Shown piece after piece: positions 41,829 through 51,138 of a stretch of DNA of 64,000 nucleotides. The DNA lies in the NCBI RefSeq assembly GCF_019795295.1, contig NZ_JAIMCG010000006.1, positions 124,001 to 188,000 on the forward strand, in the 5' to 3' direction. This stretch comes from Cupriavidus sp. AU9028. Its GTDB lineage: Bacteria > Pseudomonadota > Gammaproteobacteria > Burkholderiales > Burkholderiaceae. Under the pieces are notes generated by a model. It saw only the letters and a program-made list of their open reading frames with translations. It had not been told where the DNA came from and did no database searches. Position numbers and translations under genes: made by a program. Numbering within the stretch: the first letter of the stretch is position 1; the number at the start of each line of letters is the position of its first letter.

Positions 41829-42908
41829 ATGCCCCGTAGAGCCCGCCCTCTGACTTCCGCTTCCGCGCCGGCCAACGGCACGACGCTGATGCACGTCGCC
41901 GAGGCAGCAAAGGTGTCGCTGGCGACGGCCTCGCGCGTGTTCGGCAACCCGGAACTGGTCCGCCAGGACACCGCCGAGCGCGTGCTGCGCGCGGCGGAGG
42001 AACTGGGCTTTCGGCCCAACCTGCTCGGCGCCAAGCTGCGCGCGCAACGCACGCGCATTGTCGGCGTCATGTTGCCGACGCTGGAGAACGCCGTGTTCGC
42101 CGAATGCTGGCGTGGCATCGAAGAAGCGGCGCTGACACAGGGCTACTCGCTGATGCTGGTGACGAGCGACTATGACCCGCAGCGAGAACGGGAGCGCATC
42201 GAATATCTGCTGCGGCACCGGGTCGACGGCATGGTGCTGACGGTGGCGGACGCAGCCCGCAGCGCGGTACTCGACCAGCTGGACGCCGAAGGGGTGCCCT
42301 ACGTGCTGGCGTACAACCAGGCGCCCAGCCGCGGCAAGCGCCATTCCGTTTCCGTGGATAACCGTGACAGCGCGAGGGCTGGCGTCGAGGCGCTGATTGC
42401 AGCCGGGCATCGGCGCATCGCCGTGGTATCGGGCTCGTTCGTCGCCTCGGATCGCGCACGACAGCGGCACGCCGGCTATGAGGACGCCATGCGGGCGCAC
42501 GGGCTGCAAGCCTTGCCGCCGCTGTCGCTGCCCGGGCATACGCCAACGCAAGGGCCGGCCGAGCTCGAGTGCATCCGCCGGCTGGTGTCGGCCGCACGGG
42601 CGCCCACCGCGCTGTTCTGCACCAACGACATGCTGGCCATCGGCGTGATTGCCATCCTCAAGCGGCTTGGCATGGCGGTGCCGGGCGATATCTCCGTGAT
42701 GGGCTATGACGGCATCGCGCTGGGCAACCTGATGGAGCCGCCCTTGAGCACGGTCGTGCAGCCCAATACCGAGATCGGGGCCCGCGCACTGGCCACGCTG
42801 GTGGCTCGGCTGAATCCGGCCGCCGACAACTCGGACCGCGGCTTGCCGCGCACGACGCTGCTGCCACACACGATGCGCGCCGGCGCCACCGTGGCGCCGC
42901 CCCCCTGA
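41829..42908 (+). CDS. LacI-family transcriptional repressor
   Basis: This is a 359-residue repressor. The N-terminal helix-turn-helix reads TLMHVAEAAKVSLATASRVF with the hinge segment VLRAAEELGFRPNLLGAKLR. The periplasmic-binding-protein-like sensor domain follows (IVGVMLPTLENAVFAECWRG through APTALFCTNDMLAIGVIAIL and ISVMGYDGIALGNLM). The start is the ATG at 41829; an upstream TTG at 41781 would lie before the operator and is rejected. Eighty bp after the stop begins an ABC importer operon on the same strand, so the regulator probably controls that uptake system in response to its substrate or a derivative. Confidence 0.92.
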   Translation: MPRRARPLTSASAPANGTTLMHVAEAAKVSLATASRVFGNPELVRQDTAERVLRAAEELGFRPNLLGAKLRAQRTRIVGVMLPTLENAVFAECWRGIEEAALTQGYSLMLVTSDYDPQRERERIEYLLRHRVDGMVLTVADAARSAVLDQLDAEGVPYVLAYNQAPSRGKRHSVSVDNRDSARAGVEALIAAGHRRIAVVSGSFVASDRARQRHAGYEDAMRAHGLQALPPLSLPGHTPTQGPAELECIRRLVSAARAPTALFCTNDMLAIGVIAILKRLGMAVPGDISVMGYDGIALGNLMEPPLSTVVQPNTEIGARALATLVARLNPAADNSDRGLPRTTLLPHTMRAGATVAPPP

Positions 42909-42988
42909 CGCCGCGCGAGCGGACCCGCCCTGCCCTTCGCCTCGCACCCTGCTTCCCCCAACGACGTTACTTGATCAAGGAGTTCACC

Positions 42989-44011
42989 ATGCAATCGACT
43001 TCGTCCTGGCTGCGCCGCCTGCGCTGGCTGCTGCCCACGGTTGGCGCGGTCGTATTCAGCCAGGCTGCGGCCGCGCAGACCGCGATCTGCTACAACTGCC
43101 CGCCGGAATGGGCCGACTGGGCCGCGCAGATTCGCGCGATCAAGGAGAAGACTGGCGTCACGGTGCCGCACGACAACAAGAACTCGGGCCAGTCGCTGGC
43201 GCAGATCGTCGCGGAGAAGGCCAACCCGGTGGCGGACGTGGTGTACTACGGCGTGACCTTCGGCATCCAGGCGCAGAAGGAAGGCGTGACGGCCCCGTAC
43301 AAGCCGGCCAACTGGAACGACATTCCCGAGGGATTGAAGGACCCGCAGGGCAACTGGTTCGCCATCCATTCGGGCACGCTGGGCCTGATGGTCAATGTCG
43401 ATGCGCTGCGCGGCAAGCCGGTGCCGCAATCGTGGGCCGACCTGCAGAAGCCGGAGTACAAGGGCATGATCGGCTATCTGGACCCGGCCAGCGCCTTCGT
43501 CGGCTATGTGGGCGCGGTGGCGATCAACCAGGCGATGGGCGGCTCGCTGGACAACTTCGGCCCGGCCATCAAGTTCTTCAAGGACCTGCAGAAGAACCAG
43601 CCGATCGTGCCGAAGCAGACCGCGTACGCGCGCGTGCTGTCCGGCGAGATCCCCATCCTGCTCGACTACGACTTCAACGCCTACCGCGCCCGCTACAAGG
43701 ACCGCGCCAACGTCGCCTTCGTGATTCCGAAGGAAGGATCGGTGGTGGTGCCTTACGTGATGAGCATGGTCAACAAGGCCCCGCACCAGGCGGAAGCGCG
43801 CAAGGTGCTGGACTTCGTCCTGTCCGATGCCGGCCAGGCGCTGTGGGCCAACGCCTATCTGCGCCCGGTGCGCGCCAAGGCGGTGTCCGCCGAGGTGCAG
43901 GCCCGCTTCCTGCCGGCTTCCGACTACGCCCGTGCGAAGACGGTCGACTACGGGAAGATGGCCGAGGTGCAAAAGGCGTTCAGCGACCAGTACCTGAAGG
44001 AAGTGCGTTGA
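42989..44011 (+). CDS. ABC importer periplasmic binding protein
   Basis: This is a 340-residue extracellular solute-binding protein of the FbpA/PotD/PhnS-like class. A signal peptide covers about residues 1-30 (LLPTVGAVVFSQAAAAQ). The mature part opens TAICYNCPPEWADWAAQIRA and includes ADVVYYGVTFGIQAQKEGV and MIGYLDPASAFVGYVGAVAI, typical of binding proteins for iron, polyamines or phosphonates. The start ATG has AAGGAG at ideal spacing. It is the first gene of a binding protein, permease, permease, ATPase, phosphodiesterase operon. The final enzyme suggests an organophosphate diester or phosphonate ligand; that is inference. Confidence 0.9.
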   Translation: MQSTSSWLRRLRWLLPTVGAVVFSQAAAAQTAICYNCPPEWADWAAQIRAIKEKTGVTVPHDNKNSGQSLAQIVAEKANPVADVVYYGVTFGIQAQKEGVTAPYKPANWNDIPEGLKDPQGNWFAIHSGTLGLMVNVDALRGKPVPQSWADLQKPEYKGMIGYLDPASAFVGYVGAVAINQAMGGSLDNFGPAIKFFKDLQKNQPIVPKQTAYARVLSGEIPILLDYDFNAYRARYKDRANVAFVIPKEGSVVVPYVMSMVNKAPHQAEARKVLDFVLSDAGQALWANAYLRPVRAKAVSAEVQARFLPASDYARAKTVDYGKMAEVQKAFSDQYLKEVR

Positions 44012-44093
44012 CGGGGATCGCCTCGACGCTGCGCCGGCACCCGCGCGGTCCCGTCCCGGCCAACGGCCCCTGCCCGATGGAGAGTCTCGCATC

Positions 44094-44927
44094 ATGACCC
44101 GCCCCTCCCGCGCTCCTGGCGCCCGCACGCTGATCGTCTTCGCGCTGCCCGCGCTGATCGTCTTCCTCGCCTTCTTCTGCCTGCCGATGGCCAAGCTGCT
44201 TGTGGTTAGCGTGGCGGGCGACGACGGTGCGGGGGTCTACTGGACGGTGCTGTCCAGCCCCCGCTACCTGCATAGCCTGCTGTCGACGGTGCTGCTGTCC
44301 GGCCTGGTGACGCTGGCCACGCTGCTGATCGCCGGGGTGGCCGGCACCTTCCTGCAGCGGCATCCGGTGCCGGGCAAATCCGTGCTGGTCGCCATGCTGA
44401 CCTTTCCGCTGGCGTTCCCCGGCGTGGTGATCGGCTTCATGGTGATCATGCTGGGCGGACGCAACGGCCTGCTGGCCTCGATCGGCGACCTGCTCGGCGG
44501 GGAGCGCTGGACCTTCGCCTACGGCATGACCGGGCTATTCGTCGGCTACCTGTACTTCTCCATTCCGCGCGTGATCCTGACCGTGATGGCGGCGGTCGAG
44601 AAGCTGGACGTGTCGCTGGAGGAAGCGGCCCGTTCGCTCGGGGCCGGCCGCTGGCGCGTGGTGCGCGACGTGATGCTGCCTGCGCTGATGCCGGCGATGA
44701 TCTCCAGCGGCGCCATCTGCTTCGCCACCAGCATGGGCGCGTTTGGCACCGCCTTCACGCTCGCCACGCAGCTCGATGTGCTGCCGCTGACGATCTACAA
44801 CGAGTTCACCAACTACGCCAACTTCGGCATGGCCGCCGCGCTCTCGATCCTGCTCGGTGCCGTGACGTGGGTGCTGCTCGCGGTGGCCCGCCATCTGTCC
44901 GGCAACGCGGTTGCCGCCACTGCCTAG
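44094..44927 (+). CDS. ABC importer permease (first)
   Basis: This is a 277-residue inner-membrane permease with six membrane helices. The cytoplasmic EAA loop reads LEEAARSLGAGRWRVVRDVM (about 178-200), where the coupling helix contacts the ATPase. Helix content and length fit the CysTW/PotB/FbpB-type permease half. It follows the binding-protein gene by 82 bp and precedes the second permease by 11 bp. The two permeases are separate proteins, not the fused FbpB type. Confidence 0.92.
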   Translation: MTRPSRAPGARTLIVFALPALIVFLAFFCLPMAKLLVVSVAGDDGAGVYWTVLSSPRYLHSLLSTVLLSGLVTLATLLIAGVAGTFLQRHPVPGKSVLVAMLTFPLAFPGVVIGFMVIMLGGRNGLLASIGDLLGGERWTFAYGMTGLFVGYLYFSIPRVILTVMAAVEKLDVSLEEAARSLGAGRWRVVRDVMLPALMPAMISSGAICFATSMGAFGTAFTLATQLDVLPLTIYNEFTNYANFGMAAALSILLGAVTWVLLAVARHLSGNAVAATA

Positions 44928-44938
44928 GAGCCCCGAGC

Positions 44939-45874
44939 ATGAAAACCAATCGTCGCGGCGGCGCCTGGTGGGCGCAACTGGTACTGACCATCGCGGTCTG
45001 CGCCTTCATGACCGTGCCGGTCGTGCTGTCGGTACTGGCGGGCCTGACCAACAACATCTTCGTCGGCCTGCAAAGCGGCCTGACCACGCGCTGGGTCGAG
45101 GAAGTGTGGGCGCTGTACCGCAACACCATCTTCCTGTCGCTGTGGATCGCGCTGGCCTGCCTCGCCTGTACCCTGGTCCTTGGCGTACCGACCGCCTACT
45201 ACATGGCGTTGCGGCGCAGCCGCGTGACGCGGGTCATCGAGGAGCTGCTGATGCTGCCGGTGGCGATCCCGGGGCTGGCGACCGCGCTGGGGCTGATCCT
45301 GCTGTATGGCGGGCTGCCGTGGCTGCGCACCAGCTGGGTCTTCATCCTGATCGGCCATGTGCTGTTCACCCTGCCCTTCATGGTCCGCTCGGTGCTGGCG
45401 ATCATGTCGGCCATCGATATCCGCACGCTGGAGGACGCCGCGGCCAGCCTCGGTGCCTCGCGCATGCAGCGCTTCTTCACGGTGGTGCTGCCAAACTGCC
45501 GGCAAGGGATCCTCGCCGGCGCGCTGATGGTCGTGACACTGTCGGTCGGCGAATTCAACCTGACATGGATGCTGCATACGCCGACCACGCAGACGCTGCC
45601 GGTGGGACTGGCCGACAGCTACGCGTCGATGCGGCTGGAAATCGGGTCGGCGTACACCATCGTGTTCTTCCTGATGATCATTCCCCTGCTGGTGGTGATG
45701 CAGATGATCTCCGCCATGGGCGCTCGCGCGAAGCGGCACCCGGTGCAGGAGACGCCGGAGCCCCTCGCAGGCTCCCTTGCTTCCTCGCTGAGCCTGGCCG
45801 CTGGTGCGGGCACTTCTACCGAGCAGGCACAGAACCAGAACCAGACCCGAATCGAGGCCCCTCGCCATGCATGA
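44939..45874 (+). CDS. ABC importer permease (second)
   Basis: This is a 311-residue permease with six membrane helices and the EAA-loop signature TLEDAAASLGASRMQRFFTV. A non-conserved cytoplasmic tail of about 50 residues, rich in Ser, Ala, Gln and Asn (ending EQAQNQNQTRIEAPRHA), is unusual for the family and may be disordered. The start at 44939 has AGGAG upstream; a longer frame from 44867 overlaps the previous gene and is rejected. The stop overlaps the ATPase gene by 8 bp, so translation is coupled. Confidence 0.92.
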   Translation: MKTNRRGGAWWAQLVLTIAVCAFMTVPVVLSVLAGLTNNIFVGLQSGLTTRWVEEVWALYRNTIFLSLWIALACLACTLVLGVPTAYYMALRRSRVTRVIEELLMLPVAIPGLATALGLILLYGGLPWLRTSWVFILIGHVLFTLPFMVRSVLAIMSAIDIRTLEDAAASLGASRMQRFFTVVLPNCRQGILAGALMVVTLSVGEFNLTWMLHTPTTQTLPVGLADSYASMRLEIGSAYTIVFFLMIIPLLVVMQMISAMGARAKRHPVQETPEPLAGSLASSLSLAAGAGTSTEQAQNQNQTRIEAPRHA

Positions 45875-46934
45875 ACCCACTCCAATCGCGCTGCGCCGCT
45901 GCGGCAAGACCTTTGCCGACGGCACACGCGCCCTCGAGCCGCTGGATCTGGATATCGGCGCCGGCGAAACCGTCGTGCTGCTGGGGCCGTCGGGCTGCGG
46001 CAAGACCACCACGTTGCGCATGATCGCCGGACTGGAATTCCCGGACGATGGCGGCGACGTGCTGTTCGGCGGCGCCACGGTAACGCATCTGCCGATCGAG
46101 CAGCGCGGCGTCGGCATGGTGTTCCAGAACTACGCGCTGTTCCCCAATATGACGGTGGCCGAGAACATCGGCTACGGGCTGCGGGTGCGCCGGGTCGATG
46201 CACAGACGCGGCAGCGCCGCGTCGACGACATGCTGGCCATGATGCAACTGGGCGCCTTCGCCAACCGGCGGGTCGATCAGCTCTCCGGCGGCCAGCGCCA
46301 GCGGGTCGCATTGGCGCGCGCGATCGCGGTACAGCCGCGCGTGCTGCTGCTGGACGAGCCGCTGACCGCGCTGGACGCCAAGCTGCGCGATGCCCTGCGC
46401 GCCGACATCAACCGGCTGCTGCGCAGCCTGCGCATCACCACCGTCTATGTCACGCACGACCAGGCTGAAGCGATGGCGCTGGGCGATCGCATCATCGTGA
46501 TGGACAAGGGACGCATCGCGCAGAGCGGCTCGCCGCAGGAAATCTATCGGCAGCCGGCCAACGCCTTCGTCGCCGACTTCATCGGCACGATGAACCGGCT
46601 GCCCGCGACCGCCGAGCACGCGGTCTGGCGGGTACCCGGCGGCGCGCTGCCGCGTGAGCCGCACCCCGCCGAGGCGATACGGGCCGAACTGATGTTCCGA
46701 CCCGAGGACGTATCGCTGACCGAGGCGCCCAACGCCCACGACGTGCATCTGAACGGCAGCATCGTCACCGCGCTGTTCCTGGGCCACGCCACGCGCCTGC
46801 TGGTCGATGTCGGCGCCCCCGCCCCCATCGTGCTCGATACCGCGCGGCGGGACCGCTGGATGGCTGGCGACCGCGTCGGCCTGCGCATCGATACCAGCCA
46901 CCTGCTGACCGTTCCCGCGGGGAGCGCCGCATGA
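45867..46934 (+). CDS. ABC importer ATP-binding protein
   Basis: This is a 355-residue ATPase. Walker A is LLGPSGCGKTTTLRMIAGLE, the Q-loop is VFQNYALFPNMTV, the signature is QLSGGQRQRVALARAIA, Walker B is VLLLDEPLTALDAKLR, and the switch His is in TVYVTHDQAEAMALG. A C-terminal TOBE-like domain follows (AELMFRPEDVSLTE, then TALFLGHATRLLVDVG). This is the PotA/FbpC/PhnT-type layout. It overlaps the permease upstream by 8 bp and the phosphodiesterase downstream by 4 bp, showing a tightly coupled operon. Confidence 0.94.
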   Translation: MHEPTPIALRRCGKTFADGTRALEPLDLDIGAGETVVLLGPSGCGKTTTLRMIAGLEFPDDGGDVLFGGATVTHLPIEQRGVGMVFQNYALFPNMTVAENIGYGLRVRRVDAQTRQRRVDDMLAMMQLGAFANRRVDQLSGGQRQRVALARAIAVQPRVLLLDEPLTALDAKLRDALRADINRLLRSLRITTVYVTHDQAEAMALGDRIIVMDKGRIAQSGSPQEIYRQPANAFVADFIGTMNRLPATAEHAVWRVPGGALPREPHPAEAIRAELMFRPEDVSLTEAPNAHDVHLNGSIVTALFLGHATRLLVDVGAPAPIVLDTARRDRWMAGDRVGLRIDTSHLLTVPAGSAA

Positions 46935-47785
46935 TGCAGCCCACGGCCAAGCCCTATCTCCTCGCCCACATCACCGACCTGCATATCAAGGCAGGCGGCA
47001 AGCTGTCATATCGGCGCGTCGATACGGCCGACGCACTGCGCCAGTGCATCGACGCCCTGCACGCGTTGCCGCAGCGACCGGACATTGCCGTGGTGACCGG
47101 CGACCTGGTCGACTTCGGCACCGAGGAGGAATATCGCTTTCTCCGCGCGATGCTCGATAGCCTGCTGATCCCGGTGCGGCTGATGCCGGGCAATCACGAC
47201 AGCCGCGAGGCGCTGCGCCGCGTCTTTCCGGACCACCGCTACCTGTTCGAGGCGGGTGACGGCGAGGCGCCCATTCACTACCGCATCGACGCCGGGCCGC
47301 TGACGCTGATTGCGTTCGACTGCACCGTCCCTCGTCAGAGCGGCGGGCGCGTGGACCCCGATGCGCTGCCATGGCTCGAGGCCGCGCTGGCGGCTGCGGC
47401 GGATCGCCCTACCTTGCTGATGCTCCATCACCCGCCTTTTCACACGGGAATCGGTCATATGGACGAGCAGGGGCTGGAAAACGCCGCGCTGCTGGAGGCG
47501 GTAGTCCGGCGCCATCCGCAAGTGGAACGCGTGCTGTGCGGCCATCTGCATCGGCATATCGTCCGGCGCTTCGGCGGCACCATCGCGATGACCGCCCCGG
47601 GACCCGCGCATCAGGTCGCGCTGGATCTGGACCCGCGTGCGGCCTCGCGGTTTCGCATGGAGCCGCCCGGCTACCTGCTGCACTGGTGGCATCCGGAACA
47701 TGGGCTGGTGACGCACGCCGCCGCGATCGGCGAACACGGTCCGGCCTACCCGTTCTTCGATGCGCAGGGGAAGCTGATCGATTGA
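46931..47785 (+). CDS. GpdQ/CpdA-like class III phosphodiesterase
   Basis: This is a 284-residue metallophosphoesterase with the full di-metal site: HITDLHIKAGG (Asp16, His18), VVTGDLVDFG, LMPGNHDSREAL, LMLHHPPFHTG and VLCGHLHRHIVR. Overall length and the ALISTLPGTVHQV-like segment (TIAMTAPGPAHQVALDLDP) match GpdQ, the glycerophosphodiesterase, and related cyclic-nucleotide phosphodiesterases. It lacks a signal peptide, so it acts in the cytoplasm. It overlaps the ABC ATPase gene by ATGA, so it is made together with the importer. The simplest reading is that the importer brings in a phosphodiester that this enzyme splits. cAMP hydrolysis is the alternative. Confidence 0.88.
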   Translation: MMQPTAKPYLLAHITDLHIKAGGKLSYRRVDTADALRQCIDALHALPQRPDIAVVTGDLVDFGTEEEYRFLRAMLDSLLIPVRLMPGNHDSREALRRVFPDHRYLFEAGDGEAPIHYRIDAGPLTLIAFDCTVPRQSGGRVDPDALPWLEAALAAAADRPTLLMLHHPPFHTGIGHMDEQGLENAALLEAVVRRHPQVERVLCGHLHRHIVRRFGGTIAMTAPGPAHQVALDLDPRAASRFRMEPPGYLLHWWHPEHGLVTHAAAIGEHGPAYPFFDAQGKLID

Positions 47786-48053
47786 GTATCGCCGCGGCGG
47801 GAAGCGGGAAACGGCGTTTCGATCCGAGCCCAGGACAAGCGGCGCGCCTCGGTGTACCATGCCGGCGGCGGGCCCGTAGTGTCTCACCCGCCTCGGCCAG
47901 GGCGAAACTCGGGATGGGCTGCCGCTGCGGGGTTTTCCCGGTTCCCGACACAACAATACCGGGACCTCGATCATTGTCTCGTCACGGCAGCATCCATCGT
48001 GGCGCTATCCCCGGCGTTCGCCAGCAAATGCCGCCGGCGCAGCAAGAAGCCCC

Positions 48054-48839
48054 CTACCCGCGCCGCATCACCCTTGCTCGCAGACGCACATCGTCGACGA
48101 TCGGCACCAGCGCCAGCCCCGCGAGCAGCGCCGCGAACCACAGCGTCGCGCTGAAGCCCAGTTCCTTGAACGCGATCGCACCGACCAGTCCACCGACAAA
48201 GAACAGCACCACCAGCGTGGTCAGCACGCGCAGCTTGAACCTGTTGGCGATGACCGGTGTCAGGCGGTTCCGGGACAAGGATATCCGCTCGGCGGGTGCC
48301 GTGCGGTTCCAGTAGACCAGCTTGCCGAGCTCGATGCCGATGTCCGTGACCATGCCGGTGATATGGGTGGTGCGGATCTCGGCCCGGGACACCTTGGTGA
48401 TCAGCGCGTTTTGCAGCCCCATGATGAAGCAGAGCACCAGCACGGTCGCCGGCACGAAGAACGCCGCATGCCGCTCCAGGTTGTGGCCCAGCAGCCCGAA
48501 TGCCAGCAGCAGCGCGGCCTCCAGCATCAGCGGCAAGGCATATTCCGCGCGCAGCCGGGCGCGGCGCGCGAAGTTCACCATCACGGCAGTACATGCGGCG
48601 CCGGCGATGAATGACATCAGCGCGGCGAGGCCACCGAGCACCAGCGTGATGCTGCCCACCGCAAGGTGATCGGCCATTGCGGAGACGATGCCCGACATAT
48701 GCGAGGTGTACTGATGCACCGCCAGGAAGCCTCCGGCATTGATCGCGCCGGCGACGAAGGCCAGATAGCGCCCGAGGCGCCAGTTGGCTTCCGGGGTGCG
48801 CCGCGTGCCGGCAAGGCTGCGAAGGTATGCGATGGGCAT
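48054..48839 (-). CDS. DUF1275 (YoaK-like) membrane protein
   Basis: This is a 261-residue inner-membrane protein with about six helices. The signatures fit DUF1275: YLAFVAGAINAGGFLAVHQY, then TSHMSGIVSAMADHLA, CFIMGLQNALITKVSRAEI, and RTTHITGMVTDIGIELGKL. No biochemical function is established for the family. The start at 48839 begins at MPIAYLRS; a longer frame upstream overlaps the DUF2905 gene and is rejected. The DUF2905 gene ends 26 bp upstream on the same strand, so the two may be co-transcribed. The 268-bp gap before the convergent phosphodiesterase gene shows no gene. Confidence 0.88.
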   Translation of the reverse strand: MPIAYLRSLAGTRRTPEANWRLGRYLAFVAGAINAGGFLAVHQYTSHMSGIVSAMADHLAVGSITLVLGGLAALMSFIAGAACTAVMVNFARRARLRAEYALPLMLEAALLLAFGLLGHNLERHAAFFVPATVLVLCFIMGLQNALITKVSRAEIRTTHITGMVTDIGIELGKLVYWNRTAPAERISLSRNRLTPVIANRFKLRVLTTLVVLFFVGGLVGAIAFKELGFSATLWFAALLAGLALVPIVDDVRLRARVMRRG

Positions 48840-48865
48840 GGTGGCACGAACGACGGCGTTTCCGC

Positions 48866-49066
48866 TCAGCGGCGGAACAGCCAGAGCACGAGCGAGACCA
48901 CCGCCGAGATCAGCAGGCAGGTGGTGATCGGCAGATGGAAGCTGAAGCCTGCGCGAACGATATGGATGTCGCCGGGCAGCCTGCCCAGCGGCAATCGCGA
49001 CAGCCAGGGCCACGCCAGTGCGGCGAGCAGGCACAGCAGACCCAGGACGATGAGAATGCGCTGCAT
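48866..49066 (-). CDS. DUF2905 small membrane protein
   Basis: This is a 66-residue protein with two hydrophobic helices, ILIVLGLLCLLAALAWPWL and LPITTCLLISAVVSLVLWLF, joined by the conserved loop LGRLPGDIHIVRAGFSFHLP, which is diagnostic of DUF2905. The function is unknown. The Phe-rich loop and short C-terminal RR are typical. It precedes the DUF1275 gene on the same strand with a 26-bp gap. Confidence 0.88.
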   Translation of the reverse strand: MQRILIVLGLLCLLAALAWPWLSRLPLGRLPGDIHIVRAGFSFHLPITTCLLISAVVSLVLWLFRR

Positions 49067-49197
49067 GGCGTTGGGGAACGGGACGATCAGCGGATGGGAT
49101 GCCCAAGCCTAGCAGGTCGGACGCCGCCTTGCACGCGTTCCGAGCCCAGCGGCAGGTGCCTGGCGCTCCCCCACGCCGCCCGGACGCCAACACGGAA

Positions 49198-49246
49198 ACG
49201 CCCGCCGTGTCCATTGCCGATACTGCGCAACGGATGCGGCGGGCGT
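49198..49246 (-). terminator. Inverted repeat after the lipoprotein gene
   Basis: ACGCCCGCCG (49198-49207) and CGGCGGGCGT (49237-49246) are exact inverted copies. Read on the minus strand they lie 60 bases after the lipoprotein stop, and the second arm is followed by TT. The 29-base loop is long for an intrinsic terminator, so the assignment is tentative. Confidence 0.4.
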
Positions 49247-49305
49247 CATGGCCTTGCGGCGTTCGCTAGGCAGTCCGGTCTTCGAGAGCCCGAACTGCCG
49301 CGGAC

Positions 49306-50895
49306 TCAGGGCCGGGTCACCGAGACCCCGAAGTAGCTCGATGCCTGCCGGGAGCCGGTTGCCACGATGACGCCCGTGTTGCCCAGGCTCATCGAGACAG
49401 TCTCGGCCGTGGTCGCCGTCAGCGGACGATGACGCAGGCCAATGGCGGGCTGGTTGATGGTCCAGCTATCGAGGCGACCGTCGTCACGCAGCCGGCTGTA
49501 GGTGCCCGCGGTGGCATCGACTTCGGCAATGGTGGTCGAAAAGGTGCTGATGTCCTCGACCATGCCGGACGAGAGGACGGACATGTCCCAATACGCGTTC
49601 TTCGCGCCCAGCGCCGGCAGCGTCAGCGCCTTCTGCTGGCTGGCGACGATGAAGCCGGACTCGGTGCCGATGAACATCGACACCACGCCGTCGGTACCCT
49701 TGAACGCATGGGCGCGCTGGGCGCCGTCTTCGTCGGTGATGTCGAAGCTGCCATCCGGGTTCGCGGTGATGACCGGGGACTGAGCGTCATTCCATGGCGT
49801 GCAGCCCTCACGACCGCATTCTGCGCCGCTGATCACGCCGTTGGCGTCGATCTTCAGCGTGATGCGGGTCGGGGCCAGCTCGCCCGTTTCGGCTTCGAAG
49901 CCCAGGCCATTCCAGTCGCCGGCGAGTTCGGCGATGCTGATGGTCTGCTGCGGCAGCATCAGGAACGGCGGCGCGCCCATGGAGGCGGCGTTGATCACCG
50001 TGATGCCCGAGCGGGACACCAGCGCGGACAGGCCATCCACATTGAAACGGCAAGCCTCGTTGGCCTCAGGCGTGATGGGAAGCGTGCCGCTTTCCGTCTC
50101 GCCGGGGACGCTGATGGTCATGGTTTGCGCATCGAGTGCGACGGTCTGGGAGATGCCGCCGATCGCCAGATTGATCATCCGGTACGCGCCCGTACGCAGG
50201 CCCGCGCAGCTGGCCGATGCCGGTTGCAGCGCCGTGCGGATGGCTTCGGCGCCTGCATTGTTGGCGACGGCCTCGGACAGTTCCGCGAGAGTGGTGCCCG
50301 AACGAGCCAGCGTCGCACCCAGCGTATCCAGCTTCTGGTCCAGCGCATTGCCGGCGGTGTTGCCATGCGCGGCCACCAGGGTGTCACGGATCGGATCCAC
50401 ACCGGCCAGATCGACCACGCCATCGAGCATCCGGCGCACCGAGCCGGTGGCGGTATCGACGTTCGCGTCGGTCAGCCGAGCCTGCGCTGCGGCGTCAAAG
50501 GCTTCGAAGAACGCGGCTGCGCTGCCTTGCGCCAGCGATGCGGTAATCAGTTCGGTCAGCGTCGTGATGTTGGCCACCACCGCCGTGCCCGTGCCCGGCG
50601 TCACCACCGAATGCAGCGTTGCACCGTCGGGGGTCGCTACGCTGAGCACGCAAGGACGCTGTGCGTCGGCGATGCTCAGGGTAAAGGTGCCGTCTGCCGC
50701 CGTGGTAGCCGAGGCGGTTCCCGCCACGCACTTGGCCTGTACGTCTGCATTGGCCAGCGCAGCGCCGACCGCCGCCGTACCGCGGATGGTGGTCGTCACC
50801 GGCGTCTGGGGGGCCGCGCCATCTCCGTCCCCGCCGCCGCCGCATGCGGCCAGCATGGCAGCTGCCACGCCCGTCAAAAGAAGCCTGAATTGCAT
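49306..50895 (-). CDS. Lipoprotein of unknown function with carboxypeptidase-regulatory-like domain
   Basis: This is a 529-residue lipoprotein. The signal sequence MQFRLLLTGVAAAMLAACGG has the lipobox LAAC, with a Gly/Asp-rich linker after Cys18. Residues about 35-105 (TTIRGTAAVGAALANADVQA, then DGTFTLSIADAQRPCVLSVA) look like a carboxypeptidase-regulatory beta domain. A helical middle (about 110-215) follows, then a beta-rich C-terminal half with TGAYRMINLA and GDWNGLGFEAETGE. Cys pairs (CVAG/CVL and CGREGC) could form disulfides. It is probably anchored in the outer membrane. I do not recognise a function, and no partner gene is evident. Confidence 0.8.
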   Translation of the reverse strand: MQFRLLLTGVAAAMLAACGGGGDGDGAAPQTPVTTTIRGTAAVGAALANADVQAKCVAGTASATTAADGTFTLSIADAQRPCVLSVATPDGATLHSVVTPGTGTAVVANITTLTELITASLAQGSAAAFFEAFDAAAQARLTDANVDTATGSVRRMLDGVVDLAGVDPIRDTLVAAHGNTAGNALDQKLDTLGATLARSGTTLAELSEAVANNAGAEAIRTALQPASASCAGLRTGAYRMINLAIGGISQTVALDAQTMTISVPGETESGTLPITPEANEACRFNVDGLSALVSRSGITVINAASMGAPPFLMLPQQTISIAELAGDWNGLGFEAETGELAPTRITLKIDANGVISGAECGREGCTPWNDAQSPVITANPDGSFDITDEDGAQRAHAFKGTDGVVSMFIGTESGFIVASQQKALTLPALGAKNAYWDMSVLSSGMVEDISTFSTTIAEVDATAGTYSRLRDDGRLDSWTINQPAIGLRHRPLTATTAETVSMSLGNTGVIVATGSRQASSYFGVSVTRP

Positions 50896-51138
50896 TCTTC
50901 AATATCCCGTGTTGTGCCGCGGAAGGACGCGCAGGCGCGACGCCTCCAGCGGCGCTGTTTTGATTGTTTTTCCGGTTGTTGATCCCGGTACATCGACCCC
51001 GTACTGCTCGCCCCATATCCGGTGGCTCCCGGCTATCGGCGTGCGCGAGTATGTGGGAGGTTTAAAAAGTGCCCTAATCCCCACAAAGGAGGGTTGACGG
51101 GATGCGAGCGAACTGCGGGTGGCCGAGGGACGCCCGGC

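Noticed and set aside
41439-42947. 503-codon N-terminal extension of the Bug gene at 40446-41438
   Set aside because: It lies antisense to the LacI gene and would bury the signal peptide inside the protein; the ATG at 41438 gives a normal Bug protein.
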